Assembly: GCA_037447655.1 (NCBI GenBank)
Contig: JBBHKE010001600.1
Location: 1-64,000, forward strand
DNA: 64,000 nt
From: Zygnema cylindricum
Taxonomy: Eukaryota > Streptophyta > Zygnematophyceae > Zygnematales > Zygnemataceae
Direction: 5' to 3'
The notes below the pieces were generated by a model. That model saw only the letters and a list, made by a program, of their open reading frames with translations, was not told the DNA's origin and searched no databases. Positions 9,635 through 21,301 of the stretch are shown piece by piece. The translations under genes and the position numbers were made by a program. Position 1 is the stretch's first letter; each line of letters starts with the position of its first letter.

Positions 9635-12250
9635 ATGGCCCTCCGTTTTCTTCTCCCTCTCTCTCCTCCAGTGCCTCTTTCTCATTCCAAGTCATCTTTA
9701 CCTTCCTCTCACGTTTTCCTAAAAAGTTCCTTTCCCTGTTCGATTTCTCAGGTCGCTGTTTTTAGCAGCTCTTTGAGCGGGACACGTGTCTCCTGCTCGT
9801 CTCATAAACCTTTATGTGAATATAAGTGCGGAAGTTCGCTATGTATTGCGGACGTCAGCAAGCGATTGACGTTCAGATCTGCTGACGTCAGCAATCAAGT
9901 GATTCAGAAATCCGACCGTCTGATTCAGGAAGGAAATTGAGAACTCGAGTGAAGCTGAATGCTTCTGAAGTAGAAAACACTCCGGTCGTCGATTCTAAAT
10001 TTGATATTAGGCGTCTGGAAGCTTACACAGAGAAAGTAAGCTGCAGATAATTGTGACTTTTTTGACTTTTTTGACTTTTTTGCTTTTTTGACTTTTTGAC
10101 TTTTTGGTTTTTGAATTTTTATTTTTATTGGTTCTTTTGATTTTTTACCCTTTTGACCTTTTCACTTTTCGCTTATTGACGTTTTGGCTTAGTGAGTTAA
10201 CAGCTTCTTAACTTAAGACAAACCAGTGACAGTGTAATGTCTTTCATTTCAAGCTTCTTTGAGTTAAGGAATACATTTATTATTTTATGTTTACTATTCT
10301 ATTCTCAGCTAGAGAATAAAATAACACCGCCTTGGAGGTTATTCATATTCAGTGGTTATCCTTTTACCACAATTAGTTTGAATTTTAAAGAGTGTCAATT
10401 CAAAAATGGTCTGAAGTAGTCTGGCTCACTCTTATGCCTTCGCTGATGTCAAATCTCACTGAGTCACCGGTCACTCATAAAGGTGAAGGTCAGCTATTTT
10501 TCTTTTCTTATATTAATATTTGTATTGAAACCATAAATTCCATAACATGATATAATACTCTTTATCGAATGCACGCAAGATCGTTGAACTCACCAAAGCT
10601 CGGATGCAACATGTTAATAGTGCTATTATTATTTTGTTGAAATTTTAGTAATTCTGTGTACCTTCAGGTACAAAAGGAGGTGTTGTTGGTCCATGCTGAG
10701 GTGGAGGGAGAGGAGGACGAAGTTCTTATCTTCAAGGTATGAATTTCTTTTAATTTTCTTTCCTAATCCTTTTGAATGTGTACGAGGTGATGAGATTGGA
10801 TTCGTTACACTGAGCTTAAATTTGCTACATTATCTCATTCCATTTGAATATGAATTTCAATTTATGAGTATAGCATTTCGATTGGATACGAATCAACTGC
10901 TCGGTTGAATTCAAGTCACAACTGTATTTATCTGAATTTGATTAAATTCTAAATTCTTTGAACTTTTATGGTCTTTAAAATGTTAAATGATGTTAACTGG
11001 ATTTTCTAGAACCAAATCCTTCTAAGCTGGATGGTGTTTGTCTGAATAATTGTATCTGTGGATCAATTTTGTATCAATTTATCATCTTTTTACGGTTTGA
11101 ATTTCTTTATAATTCACTTGATTCTGTTGAAACTGAATTGGTGTTAATTAGTGCATAAATTTGTTTATTCTTATAAATCAAAATTATCAATGTGACATCT
11201 ACCTTTAAAATCTGGAAATCAAGCGTTTAAGGTTAACCCACAATGCAATTTCAGATTGACTGGAATATCTTATTGGCTTTTCCTTTTTGTTTTCTTTTCT
11301 ATAATTTTATTGCACTATTTTGGCAGTTTTTATTTATTTAAAAATCTTGGATTGAACATTTCTAAACCATACTAACTTAAACAGCATTTTCACTCAGCCT
11401 TTTCCAAATAGTCAAAATCATTCCAATGTCTTCACTTCTTCTCTGGTTCTTTAGTGGTACTTTTTGCATTTCTGTTTCTTAACAATCTTTTGTGAACTTA
11501 TTTTCGGTTTAACTTTTATGTTGCGGCATCTGGGAACCTTTTCTGGCAAATGGGATTGTATTTTATTTTACGATCATATGGAACTTGAGGGTGGGAACAG
11601 TTATGGGTGACCAACATAACACAATAGTATTCAATGAATTGGAACACAATTCGAAATTGTATGAAGTTTTTAGCTACATTCCGAAATTACCCATTCGGCA
11701 CTTCAATTGTCACATAATGTGAGCATCTCTTTGATGATATTCCATACAAAAACTATTGTAAACAACTATATTTTTCTTTTCAATGAGCACAAATAGTTAC
11801 ATTGTTTATCTAGTCTAAGTTTGAAGTGCGTTTCTTAACGGTTCAACGATTTGTATCCGAAGCGTTTAAATAGTACAATATATCCATAATGTAATATGGA
11901 TAAGAACATATCCATATCCATCTAACAACAACAACAACAACAGCAGAAACAGCAACAACATAACAACATACAACTACATATGACAACAAACAATAACATA
12001 TTCAAAACAACATATTCATATCCATTATGTGGTTAACAATGTATGTTTCATAACATGGTTCCAGGGCTATTCATCTTCAATCATGAGGCCCACTGCTACT
12101 GATCCAGCAGAACCTGTCCTTCCGGAAGATACAAAAATAGTGTCTATTGATCGAATTCGAGCTCCGTACAATCCATCTAACGTGCAATACCTGGTCCAAG
12201 GTGTAAAATGGGATGAGTTTTTGGGGATACTTCAGTCTAAGGGCCTATAG
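9635..12250 (+). CDS. Small conserved plant protein, probably plastid-targeted (DUF7734-like)
   Basis: Four exons fit: 9635-9751, 9892-10035, 10668-10736 and 12065-12250. All introns are GT-AG and phase 0, giving about 171 residues. The first 39 residues (MALRFLLPLSPP..) are Ser-, Pro- and hydrophobic-rich with no acidic residue, typical of a plastid transit peptide. The mature part contains KLRTRVKLNASEVE, DIRRLEAYTEK, VLLVHAEVEGEEDEVLIFK, GYSSSIMRPTA, LPEDTKIVSIDRI and YNPSNVQYLVQGVKWDEFL. This resembles, from memory, a plant-only family of unknown function now called DUF7734; the name is less certain than the gene model. The start sits in a good context (CCATGG). Confidence 0.8.
10050..10195 (+). 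repeat. TTGACTTTTT tandem-like repeat in an intron
   Basis: Repeated TTTGACTTTTTTGACTTTTT units just after the GTAAGC donor at 10036; intronic. Confidence 0.7.
11340..11570 (+). repeat. Dispersed repeat, copy 1 (intronic)
   Basis: Homologous to 22868-23104 in the same orientation; both contain CTTGGATTGAACA, a shared middle block, TTCTTTAGTGGTA and ACTTATTTTCGGT. No coding content. Likely a transposon fragment inside the last intron of the 9635 gene. Confidence 0.7.
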
Positions 12251-13374
12251 ACTAAACAGGTAAAATAAAGGTTGTTAAAAAGGTTGAGAATTCAGCAAAT
12301 TGAGTCAAGCTCTTCTTGTTCGTGCAGTTCCTATTTTAGAGTGTTTACTTGTTTATTATTCAGGTTTATTCTAATCGGTTTTAAGTTTTGAAGTATAGCA
12401 GTAGCTTATCACAGTTCCTCCTTTGTTTGCTTACCAATTAAGGGAAAATTGAAGGCGTTTATGTGTATTGCCCTTTATTTAAGTTTTAGTTTAAGGAAAT
12501 AAATGATAAAAGAATTAAAAAGGATATAAATCAAGTTTTGAAGCTGTATAGTAAGTTAAATGCTCTTTTAGGTCGAGGCTATGGAGCTCCTTAGGGACAT
12601 TGTAGTGGTTTGGTTTGCATAGCCTTTTGAAAATATATTTTGTTTTAATGTTGTTTTTCGGTCCTCGTTCGGCACCTGCTTTCTTCATTCTATTTTGGTT
12701 TGTTTTATTCCGTTTTGCTTCATTCCGTTCCATTTTTTTTCGTTTTTTGTTTCGTTTCGTTGTTTCGTTTTGTTTCAATTTGTTTCGTTGTGCTATCTAT
12801 TGGTTTTGTTTTCATGTGTTTTACCCTCTTTTGCTCTGTTCTTTTGTATTTTTTCATAAATGAAGTGTGTTTCAATGTGGTTTATTAGAGTGGTGCTCAA
12901 AGAACCCTAAAAATCCCTAAAAACACCTTAACTGCAACAATGTAGAATAGCAACATTGACATTGTGATACAATAAAAGGTCGAAACAGGTCACTGGTCAC
13001 TATGATCTCCCAATGAGACGAATTAAATGACCACTGTTTGGAACGTTTGTGTGTTCCAATCTAAAATTGTTTCAAATAAGGTTTGTTATTCCTTTGTTTG
13101 ATGGTCCACTTATTTGTGCAATTTTGATGAACTTAAAAAAGTATGATGTGATTGTGATCCATCTTTGGAATAATCTTGCTAAACGGTGTAGCAGTTATTA
13201 TTTTAATGAAACTCGTTGTCGGTGCTTTTCTGGCACCTAAAAATAAAATAGTGTTAACAGCAAATTATTTTTCTTCTTAACGCTAAATTTGAATAGCTGT
13301 TTACGATTGTCCTCCCAAATTGCCGTAAGCAAATATGTACACGTGCATTCATGTTGCGACTTGGGCCTCCACCG
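12251..13374 (+). other. 3' flank of the DUF7734-like gene, no further gene seen
   Basis: Includes T-rich GTTTCGTTTTG-like simple sequence at about 12690-12800. The 3' untranslated region and poly-A site of the preceding gene presumably lie within the first few hundred bases; an AATAAA hexamer is present near 12499. Confidence 0.4.
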
Positions 13375-13585
13375 TTGGATGAACCTGGAAAGGAATCAAC
13401 GGTCCCGTTTTTCAGTTTTAGACCATCGCGCTTTTAATAAAGTCGGTGTTTATTCGCTGTCCAGACTTTCTTATCAGTTGGGAGTACGAAATCAGGGAAA
13501 GTACGAAGTTCTTTACCCTCCGAATTTGAAGGTAATGCGCTTGATGCCTCTAGTGCTAGGTTCCTTGGCTCATGTTTCGGGTCTT
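13375..13585 (+). repeat. Dispersed repeat shared with 30104-30250
   Basis: Starts TTGGATGAACCTGGAAAGGA, matching TTGGATGAATCTGGAAAGGA at 30104, with further shared blocks (ACGAAATCAG.GAAAGTACGA; CTTGATGCCT). In both places it is followed within 100 bp by a family 1 inverted-repeat element, so the two loci share a composite repeat of about 450 bp. Confidence 0.65.
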
Positions 13586-13653
13586 TTAAACGCACTTTTT
13601 GGGCGATGGCCATTCAGTGGCGGGTCCACCACAGGACACGTGTCACACATCAC

Positions 13654-13869
13654 CGCACCAACCAAACTCATTAGCGTTAAGGAATTATGATCTATGTGTT
13701 AATGCTAAATCGAAGTTAACAGTTATAATATAGATTTAGAGCAAAGACAAGTGGCAGACCTTAATTCACTTTTATAAATAGTGTTGTTAACACATTTTTT
13801 TTTATTTTGGCCGAAAAAAATAGTGACCCTGTTAATAACCCTAATAAAAATAGGCGGGGTACACTGCCT
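13654..13869. mobile_element. MITE-like element, family 1, diverged copy
   Basis: Left end with CTCATTAGCGTTAAGGA, right end CCTAATAAAAATAGGCGGGG then TACACT; the interior (AGTGGCAGACC.., TTTTGGCCGAAAAAAA) matches the element at 30324-30531. A second truncated copy in opposite orientation follows at 13870-13965 (ending CTACACCGTGAATCGTTATT). Confidence 0.55.
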
Positions 13870-13969
13870 ACTGTTAGTAGCGTTAATAACGTTATTTTTG
13901 TCGCGACCTTTTTTGGCCCAATATTATGAACTACACCGTGAATCGTTATTACTGTCAATAACACCAAGG

Positions 13970-15583
13970 GTACGTTCCCATATAGCCGTAACTTAGTCTT
14001 GTTACTTTGTTTTTCATTGAAGATTCTCCCTACTACTTTCAGCGTGTTCCTATGTTCGAAAACATATTTGTTAATTTAACATGTGACGATCATAGACGTG
14101 GGTACAATCTGCGACAGATTGTAGGCAAATACAAAACTAGCAACAATTTTTGACGTTTAAATAGCGACAGTTAGATATGTCTAGTTTTTTGTGATATTGT
14201 AGATGCTAGGGTTTTGTGACATAGTGACGTCATACTCACTTGTGACGACGTCCCCGTCACTCATTCAAGACCTTTCGGCCATGGCTTCCCGATTTATTTT
14301 TTTCTACTTTTCTCATTTGATTTGCCATCAAAATATGCCCAAAGGTGTTCAAAATAATAATTTTACAAATCTCTTTACTTCATACCGTGTTTCATTCCAA
14401 AGTGTGTGAGATAAAATTGATAGTGAGAGAGGGGGAGGGAGAGAGGCGCCTTCATGGACTTCACTTTTGCGAAATGGCATCCGTTACTTGAGACCTCTCC
14501 ACGGCCCCGTAAGGGAAAAGATCCGTATATTTTGGGTACGGACATTTTTTTTCTTTTTTTTTGTACCTTGTGTTTTGCAAAAATATTTACAACACGTGCA
14601 AACACATAATCTTATTCGTTGTTCAGTTACTTTAAATAAAATATCGCGAGTCGTTTTCAGATAACATTTAAATCTCGCAAGTCGTTTTCAGATAAAGGTT
14701 GAAGGTGAGCTGGAATGAGGTGGCACTGGGTCGAAAAGAGCAAGACGACAAGTTGTAGTACATTTTAAGTTTAAAGACGACGCAAATTGTACTATGGTTT
14801 TACATTTTTTCTGTACGGCATAAGATTTTCTCATTGTAGGCTCTATTTTGGACGAAAGAGACAAGAAAAAACCTTTACTTTGACACACGGGAACACACCC
14901 TCATTCGACGCTCCTAAATTTTCATCCTTGAACTTAAAATAAATTTTATAAAAAAATTATTTCTTTACGGCTATTATAGGTATTGTTTAATTAGTGTCAA
15001 CTACTTTGATTCAAGAAGTATTGAAATAGTGTGATGTAAAAAATGTAATGCTTCGTAATAAAATTGCTCATTATTTGGTACATAAGTACATTATTCGGTA
15101 CAAAAGTACATAATTAGTATCATACCACGGGGTCAACATAAGAAAATGAGTGGTGCCCACACGTGAAAGCACACTCAAATTTGACCCCAATACTAAAGAA
15201 GTAATGTAGATTTTATTTCCAAAAACGCGATGTTAGGACCATTAAAGTACAAAACATGATTGTCACTAAAAAGAATTGATCATTAACAAAGGTAAAAAAC
15301 CAATATCCTAAAAGACTAATAGCAAAATAAAGGTTGTTTAAAAGCCTAAGGAAAGAAATAAAGCAAGTAGAACAAAAACCAAACCGTTCAAACACTACAA
15401 AGTACCCTAGACACTCAAGCTTGAGACCATGCCACACTAAATTTCAAAACTACGAATATCATTTATATGCGCCAGAGGCGCGGGGGTAAGTCTCGCATAA
15501 AGAAGGAAAAAATTGCACAAACCTATTCTCACATGTTCAAACGTCGCCTATGTGAACACAGGTTGTTGTGACTTCACTTATGG
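13970..15583. other. Unassigned intergenic sequence
   Basis: No gene, RNA or repeat could be recognised apart from short AT-rich runs. Confidence 0.4.
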
Positions 15584-16044
15584 GTAGTTTTGTGTATCGG
15601 CAAGAAACTTATCGTGATAAAACCAATACCGATAGTTATTGGTTATTGAACAGTGAAGGGTCTTGATATTTTGGGCCGAGACCAACAAATTCCTTATCGG
15701 CGATAAGTAGAAAAAAATATCGTACACTATATAATAATACTTTATAATACATTGTATTATATTTATGACTATATATAGTGTGGCATGCCACGTATGACAA
15801 TCCGTTCCGTGCTTTGTATAACAGAGTGTAGTACAGGCAGCTATTTGTATAACTATACGAGAAAACCATACATTTATCGTCGATAGTTATCGGCACCAGT
15901 GTTATCGCGATAAAAACCGACATTATTGGTTTTTTATCGCAATAACACTAGTAACGATATATCGTGCCAATATATCGATTATCTGTAAGCCAAAAAAGGG
16001 GACATATCGATTATTGGCAAAACACTATCGATACACAACACTTA
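15584..16044. mobile_element. CGATATATCG-type repeat family 2, diverged longer copy
   Basis: Left end TTTTGTGTATCGGCAAG and right end CTATCGATACACAACACTTA are inverted relatives of the family ends. The interior has ATCGCGATAA and CGATATATCG palindromes and an AT-rich middle. Confidence 0.55.
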
Positions 16045-16584
16045 TGGGAATGTGGATCCAAATTAGTGTTAGATGCATAAATTAGCGTTACATTTTTGTT
16101 GGCGAAAGGCCCTTGAACTCAAAATAGAGCTGATAACACAATTTTTTTTTTTTTCTTTACACCAATAATTTATGGGAATTGATCATGACAGTGGCTGTTT
16201 TGGTTGCGCACAGTCACTTACGTCACTTTGTCAAAAATTGTACGTTTGAAGTACATACTGGTACAAATAAAGTACCGCTGAGTACAAATTTGATGGTCAA
16301 TCGGTTGGACAACTTTGACTTTCAAAATATTGTTTCAACCGCTTAAAATAATTTTGCCGCGCTTGCGGGCGTCGACCGTCATAATAAAATTAGCAATTCA
16401 CACTAACGTTTACGGTAACAAAACTGCGGTAACCACCACATGTAAGTATAAGTGTTGCAGACGGTCACTTTTTGTCTTTAGGTGAGCTCCACGGTGAGAG
16501 CACTTAGCCGCAAAATTGAAATTTAATCGTTTAAGCGTTACATTGAACTTAGACGCAAAGTGAAACGAAACCTCTTTAAACTAA
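16045..16584. other. Unassigned sequence
   Basis: Contains a T-run near 16142-16155; nothing else recognised. Confidence 0.35.
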
Positions 16585-16791
16585 AGTACACCTTGAATCG
16601 TTATTAGACTATAGAAATTATTAGAGTAAAGAAAAATTTAGCGTCATTCATTCTAATAAAGTGCCAGGAGACGTGGCAGGTTATGGTCCACGTCCTTAAA
16701 TAGTGTAGTCCATTCTATTTAATGTATCAATGTCAAAATTTTGGGGTGCCGATATAGCGTACGTAACGCTAATAACGATTAACGGTGTACT
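16585..16791. mobile_element. 207-bp MITE-like element, family 1
   Basis: Terminal inverted repeats AGTACACCTTGAATCGTTAT and ATAACGATTAACGGTGTACT. The interior contains GTGCCAGGAGACGTGGCAGG and GGTCCACGTCCTTAAATAGT, which recur in reverse complement inside 31015-31219. Confidence 0.75.
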
Positions 16792-17414
16792 ATAAGTCTT
16801 GTACGGAAATAATAAATCGCACAAAACGAAATAAACTTTGTACACTATAATAAAACGAACCGGCGTAAAACATTAATTGAAATTAAATGAAAAAATGCGC
16901 GTCGTCACGCGCGACGAAATCGAGCCACACTATCTACGTATCAGCATTCTTAGATTGACAGCAAAATTTCGTTTCACGCGATTTAACAATTCCGTACAAA
17001 ACTTACAGTAGTTCAATAACTACCGTGATTTACGCTAATTAAGAATTTGAAAATTTTGAAAAAAAACATACATTTTAATTGTTTAATAATTATAATTTGG
17101 GTCTTTGAAAAAAATAAATGTCGGTCGCAAATATGCTTACACTAGTATAGGTATTCGTACAAAATCTGACAAATCATACACAAATCGTACGTTCACACAG
17201 TCGAAACGTGGTTGCTGGACGAATATGTGCGAACGTGATATATGACAACCCGATTATATCCCCTTTTTAGAGCGCACATTCTCATGCGTCCGCGGTTACT
17301 AAAAATAAATGAACTGTACTTTTTCACTTAAAATGTACGCTTGTACGGTATGACTCTGACCGTACAACACATTATTTAAAGAATGACGTACTTCCGTTTT
17401 GTACGGTACTAGAA

Positions 17415-17536
17415 AATTAACCCTAAATAGAGTAAAGAAAAATATAGAATGAACTACACTAATGGAGAATAATAATAAAAAAAAAAAAGCGGGACGGAAT
17501 TAGCGTACACTACGCTAATAGCGATTGGCGGTGTAC
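17415..17536. mobile_element. Family 1 MITE fragment
   Basis: Intact right end CGCTAATAGCGATTGGCGGT then GTACT; the left end is lost. Shares AGAGTAAAGAAAAAT with the 16585 copy. Confidence 0.5.
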
Positions 17537-18741
17537 TGTAGGCAATTCTGAACAGTGAACACCTCGATCACGACAAAAGCGAATTCAAATTTACAAGTGT
17601 TCCCACCACGTAAGCAACCTTCAGATTCCAGATTTCTGTACTCAACAGAATCTCAGTACGACCGAGAAACAGCTAAGTGCAAAAGTCCACTGTAACAGAT
17701 GGCCCTTCTTTAAAGGCGCAAAAAGTTAAAGTACCAGAGACCGCGTTCACTCTCAGACAAACTACTCAGAACTAATTCGTTAGCGATGCGACCAATAGAA
17801 ATTGAGCACATTGAAGACGTCCAAAAAATATGGTCGGTTGTGGTCTCCAAAATATTTGAGGTGTCATGTCACGCGATCTTAGGAATAAAAATAAATCTAG
17901 AATTTCAGAAGAAAAAGAGGAAAAAAAATAGACGTGTGTCACCCATACCATTGAAGAATGTGACAATGACGGGGCAAAAAAATTTAGGTGACCACATTAG
18001 TTAAAGAATTTTTCACTCTCCTCTTATTTTTCCTATTCATTTTTCCAAAGCTTTCAAGATTGACCTGGTGTATTCATTATAATGACACGTGCATTTATCT
18101 AATTTGTCCAAACGTGGTCCAATCATGGAATATTTTAACTTCTCCTTGATCACTATTTTTTTTTTTTTTTTTTACTGTTACGTGTGACAAACTTAACAAA
18201 GGGCTCTCCCGCCCAAAAACCTCACCGACAATGAGACCAGACTGTCGGGATCTCATCCGACCAATGGCCGTACACAGGCGCCGCTCGCACACCTAATTCA
18301 AAATCCGTACAAACTATGCGTACGAAATAAAACTTTAACAAAGCTACGAAACAGCAACGAATAAAAACACTAAAAGGACAAAAAGAATATCATCACACGC
18401 GTCGGCAGTTTGTCCAAAGTCCTAACAGTTGACTTCATCAATCGTACGAAAACGAAGGTGACTTCCCGCCCAGGCCTTACGCTAATGCCAGACTAGGGTT
18501 TCGCTTGACTACGTCAGCAAGCCCTAGCTTTCTTAGATGCTGCCAGCGTCAGCATCCCTAACGAACCAACGGCCTTACAAAGGAGTTACCTACGTCAGCA
18601 AATCTAAAAGCACAACTGACTTTGTTCCTTAGAAAAATGCGCTGACGTGGCAGGCCAATCTCACATTGTACATTGAACCGTGACCTCTGCAAGTTGCATC
18701 TCATTCCCAACCTTTCACTAATCTCTCCCGCCTTCCTCAAT
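17537..18741. other. Unassigned sequence before the TCCCTCCT array
   Basis: No gene recognised. Several TACGTCAGCA / GCTGACGTGGCA motifs at 18510-18660 and a T-run near 18155-18172. Confidence 0.35.
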
Positions 18742-19985
18742 CCGTCCCTCCCCCTCTCTCTCCCTCCCTCCCTCCCTATCTCCCTCCTTCCCTCCTTCCC
18801 TCCTTCCCTCCTTCCCTCCTTCCCTCCTTCCCTCCTTCCCTCCTTCCCTCCTTCCCTCCTTCCCTCCTTCCCTCCTTCCCTCCTTCCCTCCTTCCCTCCT
18901 TCCCTCCTTCCCTCCTTCCCTCCTTCCCTCCTTCCCTCCTTCCCTCCTTCCCTCCTTCCCTCCTTCCCTCCTTCCCTCCTTCCCTCCTTCCCTCCTTCCC
19001 GCCTTCCCGCCTTCCCTCCTTCCCTCCTTCCTCCTTCCCTCCTTCCCTCCTTCCCTCCTTCCCTCCTTCCCTCCTTCCCTCCTTCCCTCCTTCCCTCCTT
19101 CCCTCATTCCCTCCTTCCCTCCTTCCCTCCTTCCCTCCTTCCCTCCATCCCTCCTTCCCTCCTTCCCTCCTTCCCTCCTTCCCTCCTTCCCTCCTTCCCT
19201 CCTTCCCTCCTTCTCTCCTTCCCTCCTTCCCTCCTTCCCTCCTTCCATCCTTCCCTCCATCCCTCCTTCCCTCCTTCCCTCCTTCCCTCCTTCCCTCCCT
19301 CCCTCATTCCCTTCTTCCCTCCTTCCCTCCTTCCCTCATTCCCTACTTCCCTCCTTCCCTCCTTCCCTCCTTCCCTCCCCTCATTCCCTCCTCCCCTCCT
19401 TCCCTCCTTCCCTCCTTCCCTTCCCTCCTTCCCTCCTTCCCTCCTTCCCTCCTTCCCTCCTTCCCTCCTTCCCTCCTTCCCTCCTTCCCTCCTTCCCTCC
19501 TTCCCTCCTTCCCTCCTTCCCTCATTCCCTCCTTCCCTCCTTCCCTCCTTCCCTCCTTCCCTCCATCCCTCCTTCCCTCCTTCCCTCCTTCCCTCCTTCC
19601 CTCCTTCCCTCCTTCCCTCCTTCCCTCCTTCCATCCTTCCCTCCATCCCTCCTTCCCTCCTTCCCTCCTTCCCTCCTTCCCTCCTTCCCTCCTTCCCTCC
19701 TTCCCTCCTTCCCTCCTTCCCTCCTTCCCTCCCTCCCTCATTCCCTTCTTCCCTCCTTCCCTCCTTCCCTCATTCCCTACTTCCCTCCTTCCCTCCTTCC
19801 CTCCTTCCCTCCTTCCCTCCCCTCATTCCCTCCTCCCCTCCTTCCCTCCTTCCCTCCTTCCCTCCTTCCCTCCTTCCCTCCTTCCCTCCTTCCCTCCTTC
19901 CCTCCTTCCCTCCTTCCCTCCTTCCCTCCTTCCCTCCTTCCCTCCTTCCCTCCTTCCCTCCTTCCCTCCTTCCCTCCTTCCCTCC
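18742..19985 (+). repeat. 1.2-kb TCCCTCCT minisatellite with higher-order structure
   Basis: About 150 copies of the 8-mer TCCCTCCT. Rare variants (CCATCC, CTCATTCCC, CCCTACTTCC, CCCCTCATTCC) occur as an ordered set twice: first at about 19241-19400, again at about 19627-19835. Their offset grows from 386 to 434 bp, so a block was duplicated and then one copy gained about six 8-mer units. All six frames lack stops, so the long frames over this tract are an artefact and not genes. Confidence 0.95.
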
Positions 19986-20097
19986 CAGCAACATTCCTTA
20001 GTGCGTTTGAACACTTACAATTTCCAGATTCTCTCCCTCTCTCTGCCACCGACTCTCTCTCCTTTCTTCCCCTTGACTTTTTAAAACTTTCCCCTCC

Positions 20098-21301
20098 ATG
20101 GATGCCTCTACTACCCCCATTGTACCCGAATTTTCGAATACCCTCCTCCCAGGCCTACCCACTGACCTAGCCCTCCTCTGTCTGGCACGTGTCCCTCCTC
20201 TCGCTCTCTCCCTCCCGACCGTCTGCCGAGCCTGGGAAAAGGTTGGTCCCAGCAATTCCGTACACTTTAACAATTCCGTACAAGGCATCCAAGTGCACTG
20301 ACAGATTCCAAAAAGTAAGGACATGAGAAAATATTTCCCAGAAAAGTCCATTTTTCATTGCTTGTTTTATTTTTGTTCCGTACCTTACTATTTTTTTTGA
20401 GCTGCCCGGGAATGCGGGCAGGTGTGGCGAGAGGGCGAGGTGGCGAGATTGAGAGAAGAGGAGGGAGTGAGAGGGAGGGCGGTAGGAGTGGTCATGGTGG
20501 ACCGACTGGATGTGAAGGGGAGGGTGGACGTTAAATTCTTATGTCCAGAGAGACGGTGGGTATTTCCCTCTCTCTCTCTCTCCCTCTCTCTCTCTCTCTC
20601 TCCCTCTCCCCCTCTCTCTCTCCCTCTCCCTTTCCCTCTCTCTCCCTCAGAACATTTCTTTGTTTTGATTCCGCTCTATATTCCTGTATCTCTTTTTCTC
20701 TTCATCTTGTTTCTTTTTGTATCACATATTTCTTTTTCTATCTCTCTTCTCTTCATTTTTGTTATATTCCCCCTTCCTTCGCCCGTTCTCCCTTCCTCTC
20801 TCTCTCACACATCAAATTTCCCTCTTGTACAGGCTATGGTGGAGCGCTCCACCTTTGCTGACGTCAGATTCTTTCCACGGCGCACTTCGGAGCTGTGAGG
20901 TGACACTCCCACACGTGCCAAAGTTGCACATTGGAATTCCACAGGAAATTGAAGGATGTTATTACAATAGTAAAAATAAGAAATAAAAACAATACCCAAA
21001 TTGATAATAAGAATCGCTGTAATCTTAAGAATTAAGATAATCACAATACTAGTAATACTGATAGTTCTAGTATTAAGTGTAACAACAGGAATAATTCCTG
21101 CTGATTCTTGCGGACTGCGGTTTTGCCAGGTGGCAGCCCATGGCTCTGACATTTTTGTCTTCAATCCCAAATATTCACGTGGTCATCTGATGGGCGTCTC
21201 TTCTTTCAATCGTTCTGCCACGTGGCACCTTGACAGCTCATCATCAAATCCAAAATGGCAATGTTTGACCTCCATGGGAACCCATGTATTGCCACATGGT
21301 T
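20098..21301 (+). CDS. F-box (probably F-box/kelch) protein gene, only exons 1-2 firm
   Basis: Exon 1, 20098-20241, encodes MDASTTPIVPEF, then the F-box core LLPGLPTDLALLCLARVP..VCRAWEK. Exon 2, 20422-20559, continues in phase as VWREGEVARLREEEGV, matching the second half of plant kelch-type F-boxes (W..V...EVARLREE.G). Donors are GTTGGT and GTATTT. Later parts are uncertain: 20831-20898 (AMVERSTFADV..) ends in a stop in phase 0. 21127-21298 (VAAHGSDIFVF .. KWQCLTSMGTH) looks like a kelch blade following an AG acceptor, but the linking exon is not resolved. Such proteins are substrate receptors of SCF ubiquitin ligases. It may be a pseudogene. It starts 110 bp after the TCCCTCCT array. Confidence 0.6.
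20560..20650 (+). repeat. CT-rich microsatellite in an intron of the F-box gene
   Basis: TCTCTCTC / CCCTCTCC run directly after the exon 2 donor. Confidence 0.85.

Noticed and set aside
18673-20001. Long open frames on both strands (over 400 residues of LPSFPPS repeats)
   Set aside because: The TCCCTCCT 8-mer lacks stop codons in every frame, so the frames are a by-product of the array.
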